NCBI RefSeq assembly: GCF_016888445.1
Contig: NZ_JAFEKF010000002.1
Coordinates: 310,001 to 374,000 of the forward strand
DNA length: 64,000 nt
Origin: Marinomonas ostreistagni
Lineage (GTDB): Bacteria > Pseudomonadota > Gammaproteobacteria > Pseudomonadales > Marinomonadaceae
Direction of reading: 5' to 3'
The position numbers were made by a program, and so were the translations under genes. Under the pieces are notes generated by a model. The model had not been told where the DNA came from. It saw only the letters and a list, made by a program, of their open reading frames with translations, and did not search any database. Positions 16,272 through 24,818 of this stretch are shown here, one piece after another (position 1 is the stretch's first letter; the number at the start of each line of letters is the position of its first letter).

Positions 16272-17105
16272 TTAACCTTCCAGTTCATCCAAGTCGTGGT
16301 ACAGATTTGAGATCGATTGAGTGCGCAGTTGCGCGGTTTCGCCCAGCTGTTCGTAGACTTGGTTGCAGAGCATAGAGACGAGGCTCATCGGAGCAGCGTA
16401 GCTGTAAAATGGGTTTTCGTTACCAAGGTGACAGATCAAAATATGGTTGGCGTGTTGGTTATACACTTGGCCTGTCGGGTCGGTGATGAGAATCACGTTG
16501 CGGCCAGTCAGGGCGTTGATAATAGACTTAAACGCTTTGGTGCGACGCTGAAAGCCCAACAGAATCACCACTTCATCTTCTAAAATATCGTGAATGTCTT
16601 CGCCTAATGTTTGCCCTGGCTGGGGTAATAGGCGCACGGCTGGGCGAATCTGTTGCAGTTGCTGGCGAAAATGCAGAGCCACTGGGTAAGAGTTGCGAAA
16701 GCCGATTAAGGTCACGCGGCTGGCGTGGGCGATTTGTTGGCTAACGGCAGCGAGTGTCTCAGGGTTTAGCCCCGCAAAAGTTTGCGCCAAGTTATTAAGC
16801 TCAGTCGCGGTCTGGTCGATGCTTTGATCGTGGGTCATCACGGGCACGCCGCTTTGGCGCAAGGCGAGTTGTGCTTGCTTGGCATCTTGCTGTGATTCGA
16901 AGCCAAGTTGGCGGAAGAAACGACTGACGGTGGCCTTAGAAGTGCCGGTTTGCTCGGCAATCTGAGCCGAGGTCTGGCTGACAATCGCCAGCGGGTGCTG
17001 TTGGAGATAGTTCGCTATGGCGCGCGCTGAGGGCGATAACGACGGGTAATTTTGCTCAATTAATGAGAGAACATCCTGCTGCACGATTACTTCACACCTA
17101 ACCAA
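16272..17105 (-). CDS. RpiR/MurR family transcriptional regulator (HTH-SIS)
   Basis: About 277 residues: an N-terminal HTH_6 domain (SLSPSARAIANYLQQHP, then AEQTGTSKATVSRFFRQLGF, about residues 22-70) and a C-terminal SIS sugar-isomerase fold (VTLIGFRNSYPVALHF to LLGFQRRTKAFKSIINAL). SIS domains bind phosphosugars or other small anions. By position it probably controls the urate genes, since it converges on hpxO, but no target is proven. The start is unclear: the longest frame opens with TTG at 17105, preceded by GGGG at about 10 bases, and GTG at 17084 is the alternative. Confidence 0.88.
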   Translation of the reverse strand: MVRCEVIVQQDVLSLIEQNYPSLSPSARAIANYLQQHPLAIVSQTSAQIAEQTGTSKATVSRFFRQLGFESQQDAKQAQLALRQSGVPVMTHDQSIDQTATELNNLAQTFAGLNPETLAAVSQQIAHASRVTLIGFRNSYPVALHFRQQLQQIRPAVRLLPQPGQTLGEDIHDILEDEVVILLGFQRRTKAFKSIINALTGRNVILITDPTGQVYNQHANHILICHLGNENPFYSYAAPMSLVSMLCNQVYEQLGETAQLRTQSISNLYHDLDELEG

Positions 17106-17312
17106 TCAATTTTGCCCCATAAGGTAAAGCAAAGCGCTGACTAAGCCAAATAATATACTAGGGCAGAGCGTAACAATGCAGGCGCGATGTAAATTGGGTC
17201 GGGTCAACCTTTTGTGTAAATCATGGGCGGTTAGGTTTACATCAATAGTAAGTGGTCTATAGTAAAGGGGCTTAATGATTATAAGGATATAACGGTCAAG
17301 CAAGGAGTGTTT

Positions 17313-17726
17313 ATGGCCATTATTACAGTCAGTTACCAGCAGCATAATTTTCAGCAACAGCTGGTGTCTTACGATTTAGAAATCGATACCTTTGACGAGG
17401 TATGTCTACTGATCGATGAGTACCCTTGGGAGCGCGAATTGGCGCTCGCCCACGTTCGTGGTGAAAAGGGGCACTTCCATTTTGTGCGTCGTGATGGCGA
17501 TCAGCTTCCCTATGCCAGCATTCAATTTGTGCCAGTCTCGAAAGGCCGTGGCCGGCTGGACGTCGACGTGGTGGTGCGCCCAGGCTTTTTGGACTTTTTT
17601 GGACGCAAAGCGTTGTCACGGCATTTTAATGTGGTGGATATGGTCGACGCGAAGGCGGCCGTCAAAGAGTTGTTTGAGGCGCCAGTCACTGACTTGTACC
17701 AAAAGTATTTGTGCGACAGCCACTAG
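17313..17726 (+). CDS. Uncharacterised 137-residue protein
   Basis: AGGAG lies 5 bases before the ATG at 17313, which supports the gene and start. The product is soluble, without signal peptide or membrane helix. It has alternating strand-like segments (MAIITVSYQQHNF, LPYASIQFVPVSKG, LDVDVVVRPGF) followed by a helical C terminus (VVDMVDAKAAVKELFE). I recognise no family or catalytic motif. It lies between two regulator genes on the opposite strand, divergent from the RpiR gene and convergent with a LysR gene (7 bp apart), and shows no operon partner. Confidence 0.75.
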   Translation: MAIITVSYQQHNFQQQLVSYDLEIDTFDEVCLLIDEYPWERELALAHVRGEKGHFHFVRRDGDQLPYASIQFVPVSKGRGRLDVDVVVRPGFLDFFGRKALSRHFNVVDMVDAKAAVKELFEAPVTDLYQKYLCDSH

Positions 17727-17733
17727 CGCGTCT

Positions 17734-18600
17734 TTACATCGCGTGTTTTAAAAAGTCGACCAGCTGTGTCACCTTGGGTGACGGATATTGACTGTACGGG
17801 TAGACCGCCCAAATACCATCTTCGGGTTCACGGTATTCGTCTAATACCGTGACCAGCTCGCCACGGTCCAGATAATCTTGTACATAGTAATCTGGCAATT
17901 GCGCTAAGCCCATGCCTTTCAGGGTTGCATCCAGCAGCGCATTGCCATTATTGCAGGAGATAGTGCCTTTTGGGTGCAGTTTGTGGTGCTTTCCGCCATG
18001 ACAAAAACGCCAATAATCGGTGCTGCCTAGTAAGCAATTATGATGCTGTAACTGTGATAACTGAGTCGGTGTGCCGTATTTTTCGAGGTAGGCGGGTGTT
18101 GCGCACAGATGTTGTACGCGCGTGTCCAGCTTCTTTGCGATCATGCTGGAATCCTCTAATTTGCCCAAGCGGATCGCTAAATCAAACCCATCGCGTACCA
18201 AGTCTAAACGCTCATTGCTGAGTACTAATTCAATAGTGAGTTGTTCGTGCAGCGCCATAAAATCATTGATCAGCGGCGCAATGCGCTTTTCACCGTAGGT
18301 ACTGGCAGCGGTGACTTTTAAATGTCCTGTCAGCACACCAGACATATTGATCACCGCCTGATCTGCTTGCTCAAGGCCTTGCAGCAATTGCTTACAGTGC
18401 TGGTAATAAATAATCCCCACATCCGTCAAGGAGACATGGCGCGTGGTGCGGCGAACCAGCTTGGCTCCCAAACGTTGCTCTAAGGCTGTGAGTTTACGAC
18501 TCACTTGAGCGGTAGAAATATCTAAGATTTTAGCGGCGGCGGTGAAGCTGGCTTCATCGGCCACGGTGACGAATTCGGCGATGCCTTCCCAGTGAAACAT
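17734..18600 (-). CDS. LysR-type transcriptional regulator, divergent from aldehyde dehydrogenase gene
   Basis: 288 residues: a winged HTH at the N terminus (FVTVADEASFTAAAKILDIS, then QVSRKLTALEQRLGAKLVRR) and a two-lobe periplasmic-binding-like effector domain from about residue 90. It belongs to the CrgA/DsdC-like side of the family by its VSLTDVG and YYQHCKQLLQGL linker. It is divergently arranged with the aldehyde dehydrogenase gene over a 149-bp gap, the usual geometry for LysR control of a neighbour. The effector is unknown. Confidence 0.92.
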   Translation of the reverse strand: MFHWEGIAEFVTVADEASFTAAAKILDISTAQVSRKLTALEQRLGAKLVRRTTRHVSLTDVGIIYYQHCKQLLQGLEQADQAVINMSGVLTGHLKVTAASTYGEKRIAPLINDFMALHEQLTIELVLSNERLDLVRDGFDLAIRLGKLEDSSMIAKKLDTRVQHLCATPAYLEKYGTPTQLSQLQHHNCLLGSTDYWRFCHGGKHHKLHPKGTISCNNGNALLDATLKGMGLAQLPDYYVQDYLDRGELVTVLDEYREPEDGIWAVYPYSQYPSPKVTQLVDFLKHAM

Positions 18601-18749
18601 TGTTACATATATGCAAAAGTGATTTAACGAATCGCTAGATTATCATCGTAAAAGAAATAAATACAATGCTCACCATCTTAACGGATAGCGCCATCGGCCC
18701 AGTGCAAAGGTGACCGGTGAACACAGTTAGACTCTGATGGGAGAGCAAC

Positions 18750-20270
18750 ATGATCTACGCACAACCGGGCCAACCAGGCTCAGTCGTTTCTTTTAACACT
18801 CGCTACGAAAATTACATCAATGGCCAATGGGTGGCACCAGTCAATGGCCAGTACTTTGATAATGTCAGCCCTGTTACGGGTGAAGTGTACACACAGGTGC
18901 CGCGCTCAGATCAGGCGGATATTGAGTTGGCGCTCGATGCAGCGCATGCGGCGAAAGCCAGCTGGGCAGCGACCTCGGTCACCGATCGCGCCAATATGCT
19001 ATTGCAAATTGCCGATCGCATCGAAGCCAATCATGAGATGCTAGCGGTAACCGAAACTTGGGACAATGGTAAAGCGGTGCGTGAAACACTGGCCGCAGAT
19101 GTGCCACTGACCGTGGATCACTTCCGCTATTTTGCCAGCGTGATTCGCGCGCAAGAAGGTGGTATCAGTGATCTTAACCAAGACACCGTGGCTTACCATT
19201 TTCAAGAACCGCTTGGGGTGGTTGGACAAATCATTCCGTGGAACTTCCCGATGCTGATGGCCGCTTGGAAACTGGCTCCCGCACTTGCAGCAGGTAACTG
19301 TGTGGTGCTTAAACCAGCCGAGCAAACGCCTATCTCGATCTTGAAAATCCTAGAGCTGATCGGTGATTTAATCCCAGCTGGTGTGTTGAATGTGGTCAAT
19401 GGTTTTGGGCGCGAAGTCGGCCAAGCGCTGGCGACAAGTACGCGTATCGCCAAGATTGCCTTCACTGGCTCTACGCCTGTGGGCGGTCAAATCATGAAAT
19501 ACGCGGCGGACAATATTATTCCGTCGACGGTAGAGCTTGGCGGTAAGTCGCCTAATATCTTCTTTGAAGACATTTTGCAGCAAGAGCCTGAATACCTTGA
19601 GAAGTGTGCCGAAGGCTTAGCATTGGCCTTCTTCAACCAAGGTGAGGTGTGTACTTGCCCATCGCGAGCTTTGATTCAAGAAAGCATTTACGATGACTTT
19701 ATGGGCATGGTGTTGGAGCGTGCGGCTAAGATCAAGCGCGGTAACCCGCTCGACACTGAGGTGCAGGTTGGGGCGCAAGCGTCACAACAGCAGTACGAGA
19801 AAATCTTGGAATACATTGAAATCGGCCGTCAAGAAGGCGCTGAAGTGCTGACGGGTGGCAACATTGCCCAAGTCGGTGAAGGCTTTGATAAGGGGTATTA
19901 CATCGAGCCAACGCTGCTAAAAGGTCACAATAAGATGCGCGTGTTCCAAGAAGAAATCTTTGGCCCAGTGGTCTCGGTGACGACTTTTAAAGACGAAGCG
20001 GATGCCATCGAGATCGCTAATGACAGTGAGTTTGGCTTGGGAGCCGGCCTTTGGACGCGAGATATGAACCGCGCCTACCGTGTCGGGCGAGCGCTTGAAG
20101 CGGGGCGTGTGTGGACCAATTGCTACCATCAGTATCCTGCGCACGCGGCGTTTGGTGGCTACAAGAAGTCCGGCGTTGGCCGTGAAAACCATAAGATGAT
20201 GCTCGATCATTATCAGCAAACAAAAAATCTCTTGGTCAGCTACGACACTAATCCAATGGGCTTTTTCTAA
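18750..20270 (+). CDS. NAD-dependent aldehyde dehydrogenase (ExaC/AldB-type)
   Basis: 506 residues, typical for acetaldehyde-type class dehydrogenases. The Rossmann motif is [13 protein letters not shown] and FTGSTPVGG, the general-base Glu lies in [12 protein letters not shown] (about residue 263), and the nucleophile Cys in [12 protein letters not shown] (about 301). The C-terminal [22 protein letters not shown] signature matches the ExaC/AdhB-associated group acting on acetaldehyde and similar short aldehydes. The substrate is otherwise not fixed. A terminator hairpin follows at 20304. Regulation by the divergent LysR protein is likely. Confidence 0.93.
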   Translation: MIYAQPGQPGSVVSFNTRYENYINGQWVAPVNGQYFDNVSPVTGEVYTQVPRSDQADIELALDAAHAAKASWAATSVTDRANMLLQIADRIEANHEMLAVTETWDNGKAVRETLAADVPLTVDHFRYFASVIRAQEGGISDLNQDTVAYHFQEPLGVVGQIIPWNFPMLMAAWKLAPALAAGNCVVLKPAEQTPISILKILELIGDLIPAGVLNVVNGFGREVGQALATSTRIAKIAFTGSTPVGGQIMKYAADNIIPSTVELGGKSPNIFFEDILQQEPEYLEKCAEGLALAFFNQGEVCTCPSRALIQESIYDDFMGMVLERAAKIKRGNPLDTEVQVGAQASQQQYEKILEYIEIGRQEGAEVLTGGNIAQVGEGFDKGYYIEPTLLKGHNKMRVFQEEIFGPVVSVTTFKDEADAIEIANDSEFGLGAGLWTRDMNRAYRVGRALEAGRVWTNCYHQYPAHAAFGGYKKSGVGRENHKMMLDHYQQTKNLLVSYDTNPMGFF

Positions 20271-20303
20271 GCGTATAAGGGCCTTAGTACCCTAAAGAAC
20301 GCT

Positions 20304-20337
20304 AGCCGCATCAGGGCAACTTGATGCGGCTTTTCTT
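20304..20337 (+). terminator. Rho-independent terminator after aldehyde dehydrogenase gene
   Basis: A 10-bp perfect stem AGCCGCATCA (20304-20313) / TGATGCGGCT (20322-20331) with an 8-base loop is followed by TTTCTT. Confidence 0.88.
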
Positions 20338-20419
20338 ATTGTTTACAGACAATGCGGTCTACAATATGGATTCTTGCCTAAGGATTTGTGGGCCAAACTT
20401 TTTAATAATAAGGACATGT

Positions 20420-21367
20420 GTGCAGGCATTATTTGAGTTTTTAAGCTCGGTAATCGACTCGATGACCGACCACCTTGCCGTGATTGATGAGCAAGGACAA
20501 ATCGTCTTTGTTAACGAAAGTTGGAAGGCGTTTGCAGACCTGAATGCCTGTGACTTGCAAAGCGTTTGGCAACAGGTGAACTATCTAGATGTCTGCGATG
20601 CGGCCGCCGCCAATGGTGATGATTTTGGTATCCAAGCGAGCCAAGGTATTCGTGCGGTCATCGCCCAAACCGAGTCAGAATTTACCTTAGAATACCCCTG
20701 CCATAGCCCAGACCAACAGCGTTGGTTCATCATGCGTGTGACTCCATTTTGGCATTGTGAGCAGCTGTTTCTGGTAGTCGCGCATCAAAATGTCACCGAG
20801 CGCAAGTTAGCCGAGCAAAAGGCGGAGCGCTTAGCCAATATTGACGCCCTGACGGATATCGCCAATCGACGTGCATTTGAGCGAGAATTTAACGCTGTAT
20901 GGGAGACATCCCGCGAGCATCAGCAGCCACTGTGTTTGGCGTTTATCGATTTGGATTACTTTAAAGTGTTGAACGATACTTACGGGCATGCCGTGGGGGA
21001 TGAGTGCTTAAGTCAGTTTGCTCGGTTATTGGAGCGTCACACACAGGCGCAGGGACAATTTTGCGCCCGCTGTGGCGGTGAAGAGTTTGCCATTATTTGG
21101 CGCAATACTGCGCTGGCCGTTGCCGAACAACAGATGCAGCAGCTGCTGGATGAACTGCGGCAGATGGCCTTGGCCAATGAGCGTTCGCCAGTGGCGCCTT
21201 ACCTAACGGTGAGCGCGGGTTTAGCTGAAATCACGCCTAGTGAAGCGTGCTGTCCTAGTCGCTTTTTTAGTCACGTGGATGAGCGACTCTATCAGGCCAA
21301 ACACACTGGGCGTGATGGCGTTGTGGCCAGTGATGAGCCAACGCTTCTTTCCCCCAAAACCGCGTAA
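20420..21367 (+). CDS. PAS-GGDEF diguanylate cyclase
   Basis: About 315 residues with no transmembrane segment. An N-terminal PAS domain (VIDSMTDHLAVIDEQGQIVF, residues about 11-115) is followed by GGDEF with GGEEF at about 218 and the substrate run DLDYFKVLNDTYGHAVGDE. The site should be active. There is no RxxD five residues before GGEEF, so product inhibition through the classical I-site is not expected. I use the GTG at 20420, which has AAGGA 5 bases upstream and places the PAS at the N terminus. A longer frame begins inside the preceding terminator and is unlikely. The signal sensed by the PAS is unknown. Confidence 0.9.
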   Translation: MQALFEFLSSVIDSMTDHLAVIDEQGQIVFVNESWKAFADLNACDLQSVWQQVNYLDVCDAAAANGDDFGIQASQGIRAVIAQTESEFTLEYPCHSPDQQRWFIMRVTPFWHCEQLFLVVAHQNVTERKLAEQKAERLANIDALTDIANRRAFEREFNAVWETSREHQQPLCLAFIDLDYFKVLNDTYGHAVGDECLSQFARLLERHTQAQGQFCARCGGEEFAIIWRNTALAVAEQQMQQLLDELRQMALANERSPVAPYLTVSAGLAEITPSEACCPSRFFSHVDERLYQAKHTGRDGVVASDEPTLLSPKTA

Positions 21368-21391
21368 TAATACGCGGATTAGATGGCGCTA

Positions 21392-21880
21392 CTAAAGCGC
21401 TTCATTGGGGTTTTCAATATCAAACAAGTACGCCCACTCTTGGTCACGCCCCATAGCATCGACCAACTGCACTTTTAACACCCACTGCATACGTTCGTCG
21501 GTACACAATGGCACCACCACTTTGTTGGTCCAAGTGTTATCAGGTAGTTTGCGCAGTGGGTATTCGTAAACCCCCAAATACATGTCACGACCTTCTAATA
21601 CGAGGGTGACTTCTTGAGCATTTTGCAGTGCGCTAGGCAGCTCCAGCGTGGTGTCGATACGACGATTAAGGCGAATGCCGTCATCAAACTGAATGGTAGC
21701 GCTACTCAGGCGCTCTGGCCCCGTTTGCAACATGCAGTGCCCGGTGTCTAAGTTACAGGGACCCAGAGCATCCGGCAGGGGATCTTCTGAGTGCACCATT
21801 TTGACAATGGCAGCAACGCCGAAAATAGATAAGAAGGCAGCGATGTAAAAAATGATTTCAGCTTTGCTCAGCGCTTTCAT
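21392..21880 (-). CDS. Uncharacterised single-span membrane protein
   Basis: 162 residues with one N-terminal transmembrane helix (about 8-27) followed by an extracytoplasmic beta-rich domain. That domain holds two Cys in PCNLDTGHCMLQ (about residues 42-49) that could form a disulfide, and another in PLCTDERMQW. No family is recognised. The orientation (short positive N terminus, large outer domain) suggests a periplasmic domain anchored in the inner membrane. It is convergent with the PAS-GGDEF gene with a 24-bp gap and does not share an operon with neighbours. Confidence 0.78.
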   Translation of the reverse strand: MKALSKAEIIFYIAAFLSIFGVAAIVKMVHSEDPLPDALGPCNLDTGHCMLQTGPERLSSATIQFDDGIRLNRRIDTTLELPSALQNAQEVTLVLEGRDMYLGVYEYPLRKLPDNTWTNKVVVPLCTDERMQWVLKVQLVDAMGRDQEWAYLFDIENPNEAL

Positions 21881-22100
21881 AGGTCAATCTTTCTTTGGTT
21901 AGCAGTGTGTCTTATACGCATTTTACCCTGATACAGACCTCTAGGTCAGGTAAGAGTTCGCGATGCGCCCAAAATCTCGCTAAAGGATGACGCAACTAGG
22001 GTGAATGCTCTTACCTGTATGCGCTTGATAGATGGGCTATTGCGCCTGAACAAGCGTACAATAGTGGCGATTTTTTTTGTGTTTTGGGAGTACACGGCGC

Positions 22101-22883
22101 GTGGATTTTTTAATGTATTTGGTATTGGGCGCATGCTCTGGTGTGTTGGCAGGCTTATTTGGTATCGGTGGCGGTCTGATTATTGTGCCGGTGTTGGTGT
22201 TTAGTTTTGCGGCGCAAGGGGTAGCACCAGAAGTACTGACACACTTGGCAGTCGGGACCTCCCTTGCGGCCATTTTGTTTACCTCAATCAATTCGGTATT
22301 AGCGCACCACAAAAAAGGCGCGGTGTTGTGGCCGTTGGTGACTTGGTTAGCCGGAGGTATTTTAGTGGGCAGCGCTTTGGGGGGTGTCACAGCATCGCTG
22401 ATTCCAGGCGAAGATTTGCAGCAGATCATTGGTGTGTTTGCCATCGTTATGGCGTTTCAAATGTGGTTTGGCTGGCGTCCAAAGGGCGATCCTAAACCTG
22501 TGGCTAAGCCAACATTGGTCGGTGCCGGCGGTATTATTGGTTGGGCCTCGGCGATCTTTGGCATTGGTGGCGGTTCTTTGATGGTGCCATTTTTGTCTTG
22601 GAAAGGAACAGAAATGAAGCAGGCGGTGGCCACATCTGCGGCCTGTGGTCTACCGATCGCATTGTCGGGAGCGTTGACTTTTATGGTCACTGGTTACGGC
22701 CACGCTGATTTGCCTGATAACAGCATTGGTTATGTCTATTTGCCGGCATTAGTGGGGATCGCGGCGACCAGTATGTTCAGTGCGCGCTTGGGCGCTCGTT
22801 TGGCACACAGTTTGGATTCCGGCTTGCTAAAAAAACTGTTTGCCGTGCTGTTACTGTTTGTCGGTAGCAGCTTCTTGTTTTAG
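22101..22883 (+). CDS. TSUP (TauE/SafE) family permease
   Basis: About 260 residues with eight predicted membrane helices in two homologous halves, each headed by a glycine-rich motif: GVLAGLFGIGGGLIIVPVLV near residue 14 and GWASAIFGIGGGSLMVPFLS near 147. The substrate is unknown; family members move sulfite, sulfoacetate or other small anions. The start is taken as GTG at 22101, giving the typical MDFLMYLVLGACSG opening, with GGGAG about 10 bases upstream. An ATG four codons later is the alternative. It is monocistronic. Confidence 0.87.
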   Translation: MDFLMYLVLGACSGVLAGLFGIGGGLIIVPVLVFSFAAQGVAPEVLTHLAVGTSLAAILFTSINSVLAHHKKGAVLWPLVTWLAGGILVGSALGGVTASLIPGEDLQQIIGVFAIVMAFQMWFGWRPKGDPKPVAKPTLVGAGGIIGWASAIFGIGGGSLMVPFLSWKGTEMKQAVATSAACGLPIALSGALTFMVTGYGHADLPDNSIGYVYLPALVGIAATSMFSARLGARLAHSLDSGLLKKLFAVLLLFVGSSFLF

Positions 22884-23013
22884 TGAGACAATTGCCTAAG
22901 ACATTCGTATAACTTTTGTACATTATCAGCGAACAAAATTGGTGCGCCATGGGCAAGCGCACCAGTTTTGTATATATTGAAGTGAAGAAGGTGTACCAAG
23001 AGGAGATGATGTG

Positions 23014-23439
23014 ATGACAATAAGAAGGGTACAGCCAATCGATTTAGAGCCTCTTGTTGAGCTGTGGGAGATGGTCTTTCCGGACGATCCGTCACACAAT
23101 GCGCCGCGCTCTATGCTACCCACTAAGCTGGATGTGGACGATTTAATCCTAGTCGCATGGGAAGAAGGTGTCATGGTGGGGGCATGTATGCTGGGCTATG
23201 ACGGTCATCGTGGCTGGTTGTATGCCGTGGCAGTGCATCCTGAGCACCGTCGTAAAGGCATTGGCACAGATTTGATCAAGTCTGCATTTGATACCTTGCA
23301 GTCATTGGGCTGCATTAAGGTCAATCTTCAAGTCCGTGAAATTAACAACCCCGATCTGATTGCCTTTTATGAGTCCCTTGGCTTTAAAGTTGAGCCGCGC
23401 ATCAGTATGGGCAAGCTGTTAGACGGGCCTTCTCTTTAG
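23014..23439 (+). CDS. GNAT family acetyltransferase, YpeA-like
   Basis: 141 residues, the same length as E. coli YpeA. The acetyl-CoA binding motif A is AVAVHPEHRRKGIGTDLIKS (about residues 74-93), and motif B follows as NPDLIAFYESLGFKVE. GNAT proteins of this type acetylate amines on small molecules or proteins; the acceptor is unknown. The ATG at 23014 has AGGAG 8 bases upstream and is preferred over the adjacent GTG. It is flanked by a TSUP gene and a copper chaperone gene on the same strand but with gaps over 100 bp, so it is probably transcribed alone. Confidence 0.9.
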   Translation: MTIRRVQPIDLEPLVELWEMVFPDDPSHNAPRSMLPTKLDVDDLILVAWEEGVMVGACMLGYDGHRGWLYAVAVHPEHRRKGIGTDLIKSAFDTLQSLGCIKVNLQVREINNPDLIAFYESLGFKVEPRISMGKLLDGPSL

Positions 23440-23583
23440 GCGCTACTGGGCGATCTTTGATCGCCTTTTGCCCAGCTTTTACCTACAATACCGCTGTTTT
23501 AGTCGCTAGCACCGCAGTCGTGGTGCTTAGTCGCATGCGCACTGCGAAGGTTTGTGCGCCGCCATTTTTTAAGGAGTTTTGCT

Positions 23584-24126
23584 ATGTCCTTGCGCGTGTT
23601 ACGCCAAATGCTGGCCGTTTGTGCTGCCTTAACCAGCACCTTGGTTTTGGCCAGTGATATCGAAATCAGTCAACCAGCCGTACGTGCCATGCCACCAGGG
23701 GCGCCTGCCAGTGGTGCTTATGTAACTTTGACTAATCACAGCGATCAAGTACGCCATTTGGTCAGCGTGGAAAGTGATGCGGCCAAGACTGTCGAGATTC
23801 ATTTAAGCGAAATGCAGGGTGACACCATGAAAATGTCCCAAGTCGCTTCGGTCACTGTGCCAGCTCACGGGCAAGTGGCGTTACGCCCAGGTAGTTACCA
23901 CATCATGATGATGGGACTGACTCAGCCGATTAAGGTGGGCGATCAGATTGACTTTACCTTGGTCATGCAAGACGGCGAGCGCATTGCTATGCAAGCTCCG
24001 GTGTTAGGGCCTGAGGACATGGCACGCTACACACCGGCAATGAAACACAAGATGATGGATCACTCTCAGCACCAGGGTGAAACAATGGATCACGGGGCAC
24101 ACCAAGCGGATCACGCCCATCATTAA
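23584..24126 (+). CDS. Periplasmic copper chaperone PCu(A)C
   Basis: 180 residues: signal peptide (about 1-24, cut near LVLASDIE), then the PCu(A)C cupredoxin-like domain with the copper ligands HLSEMQGDTMKM and PGSYHIMMMGL (H...M...H-x-M pattern, residues about 75-120). The family delivers Cu(I) to cytochrome oxidase CuA sites. An unusual C-terminal tail from about residue 152 holds many His and Met residues (MKHKMMDHSQHQGETMDHG and more), which could bind extra copper. The start at 23584 has AAGGAG 8 bases before it; a longer frame from 23554 would precede the ribosome site. No oxidase genes are nearby. Confidence 0.93.
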   Translation: MSLRVLRQMLAVCAALTSTLVLASDIEISQPAVRAMPPGAPASGAYVTLTNHSDQVRHLVSVESDAAKTVEIHLSEMQGDTMKMSQVASVTVPAHGQVALRPGSYHIMMMGLTQPIKVGDQIDFTLVMQDGERIAMQAPVLGPEDMARYTPAMKHKMMDHSQHQGETMDHGAHQADHAHH

Positions 24127-24165
24127 TGTCTAGCGGGCCAGCGGCAGCTGGCCTCACTCCGAATA

Positions 24166-24183
24166 ACGGCGGCGCGCCGCCGT
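24166..24183. repeat. Perfect 18-bp GC palindrome
   Basis: ACGGCGGCGCGCCGCCGT reads the same on both strands and sits between the copper-chaperone gene and the next start. A smaller hairpin (GGCCAG/CTGGCC, 24136-24153) lies just before it. There is no T-run, so it is at most a weak terminator. Confidence 0.5.
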
Positions 24184-24218
24184 AAATCTCTGTTTTGCAC
24201 ACGTCCATGGGAGCGACT

Positions 24219-24818
24219 ATGCAGCGCCACTATATACTTGGCTACGGCAGTCTCATCAGTTCAGAAAGTCGAGCCAAAACCGGTGAAACGGGCCAAGTTT
24301 GGCCGGTTAAATTACATGGCTTTGAGCGTCATTGGTCAGTGATGTCGCCAGAGCTTGGCATGAGCACGGTCGCCATCGTGCAAGCCGAAGATAAGTTCTG
24401 TAACGGCGTGCTGATCGAAGTGGCTGAGGATCAATTTCCGTTATTTGATGAGCGTGAGCAGGGTTATCATCGTGCTCAGATCGATAAGCAGCAGTTGCAA
24501 GCATACCAAGATGAGCCATTGCCAGAGGGCACCTACTGGGCGTATCACACCAATGAAATCGTCCACCCATGTGTGAATTATCCCATAACATTAAGTTATG
24601 TGGATGTGATTTTGTCAGGCTGTTTTGAGCATGGCGATGCGTTTATCACCGACTTTTTATCTTTAACCCGCGGTTGGCATGGACCACTGATCAATGATCG
24701 CCCGATGCCTGTGTATCCAAGGGCTCAACCTGACCTAGCGACCGAGCGCTTGAATCGCTTATTGGCGCCAGTGTCGACGCTTTCTATGAATGAGTTAGCC
24801 ATTACCTATGAATCTTAA
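24219..24818 (+). CDS. Gamma-glutamylcyclotransferase-like protein
   Basis: 199 residues with the GGCT-fold signature YILGYGSLIS at the N terminus, where the YGSL loop binds gamma-glutamyl carboxylates. A candidate catalytic Glu lies in FPLFDEREQGYHR (about residue 82). It is longer than the 120-residue AIG2-type proteins. The activity, gamma-glutamyl-amine or peptide cyclotransfer, is only suggested by the fold. The start is fixed by GGGAG 5 bases before the ATG at 24219; the frame extends further upstream without a ribosome site. Its 3' end overlaps rsmC by 11 bp, so the two are translationally linked. Confidence 0.83.
   Translation: MQRHYILGYGSLISSESRAKTGETGQVWPVKLHGFERHWSVMSPELGMSTVAIVQAEDKFCNGVLIEVAEDQFPLFDEREQGYHRAQIDKQQLQAYQDEPLPEGTYWAYHTNEIVHPCVNYPITLSYVDVILSGCFEHGDAFITDFLSLTRGWHGPLINDRPMPVYPRAQPDLATERLNRLLAPVSTLSMNELAITYES

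Noticed and set aside
22037..22444. 135-codon open frame on the minus strand opposite the TSUP gene
   Set aside because: It is a shadow of a real gene with strong TSUP motifs. It has no ribosome site and its translation is Pro/Asn/Lys-biased as expected for an antisense frame.
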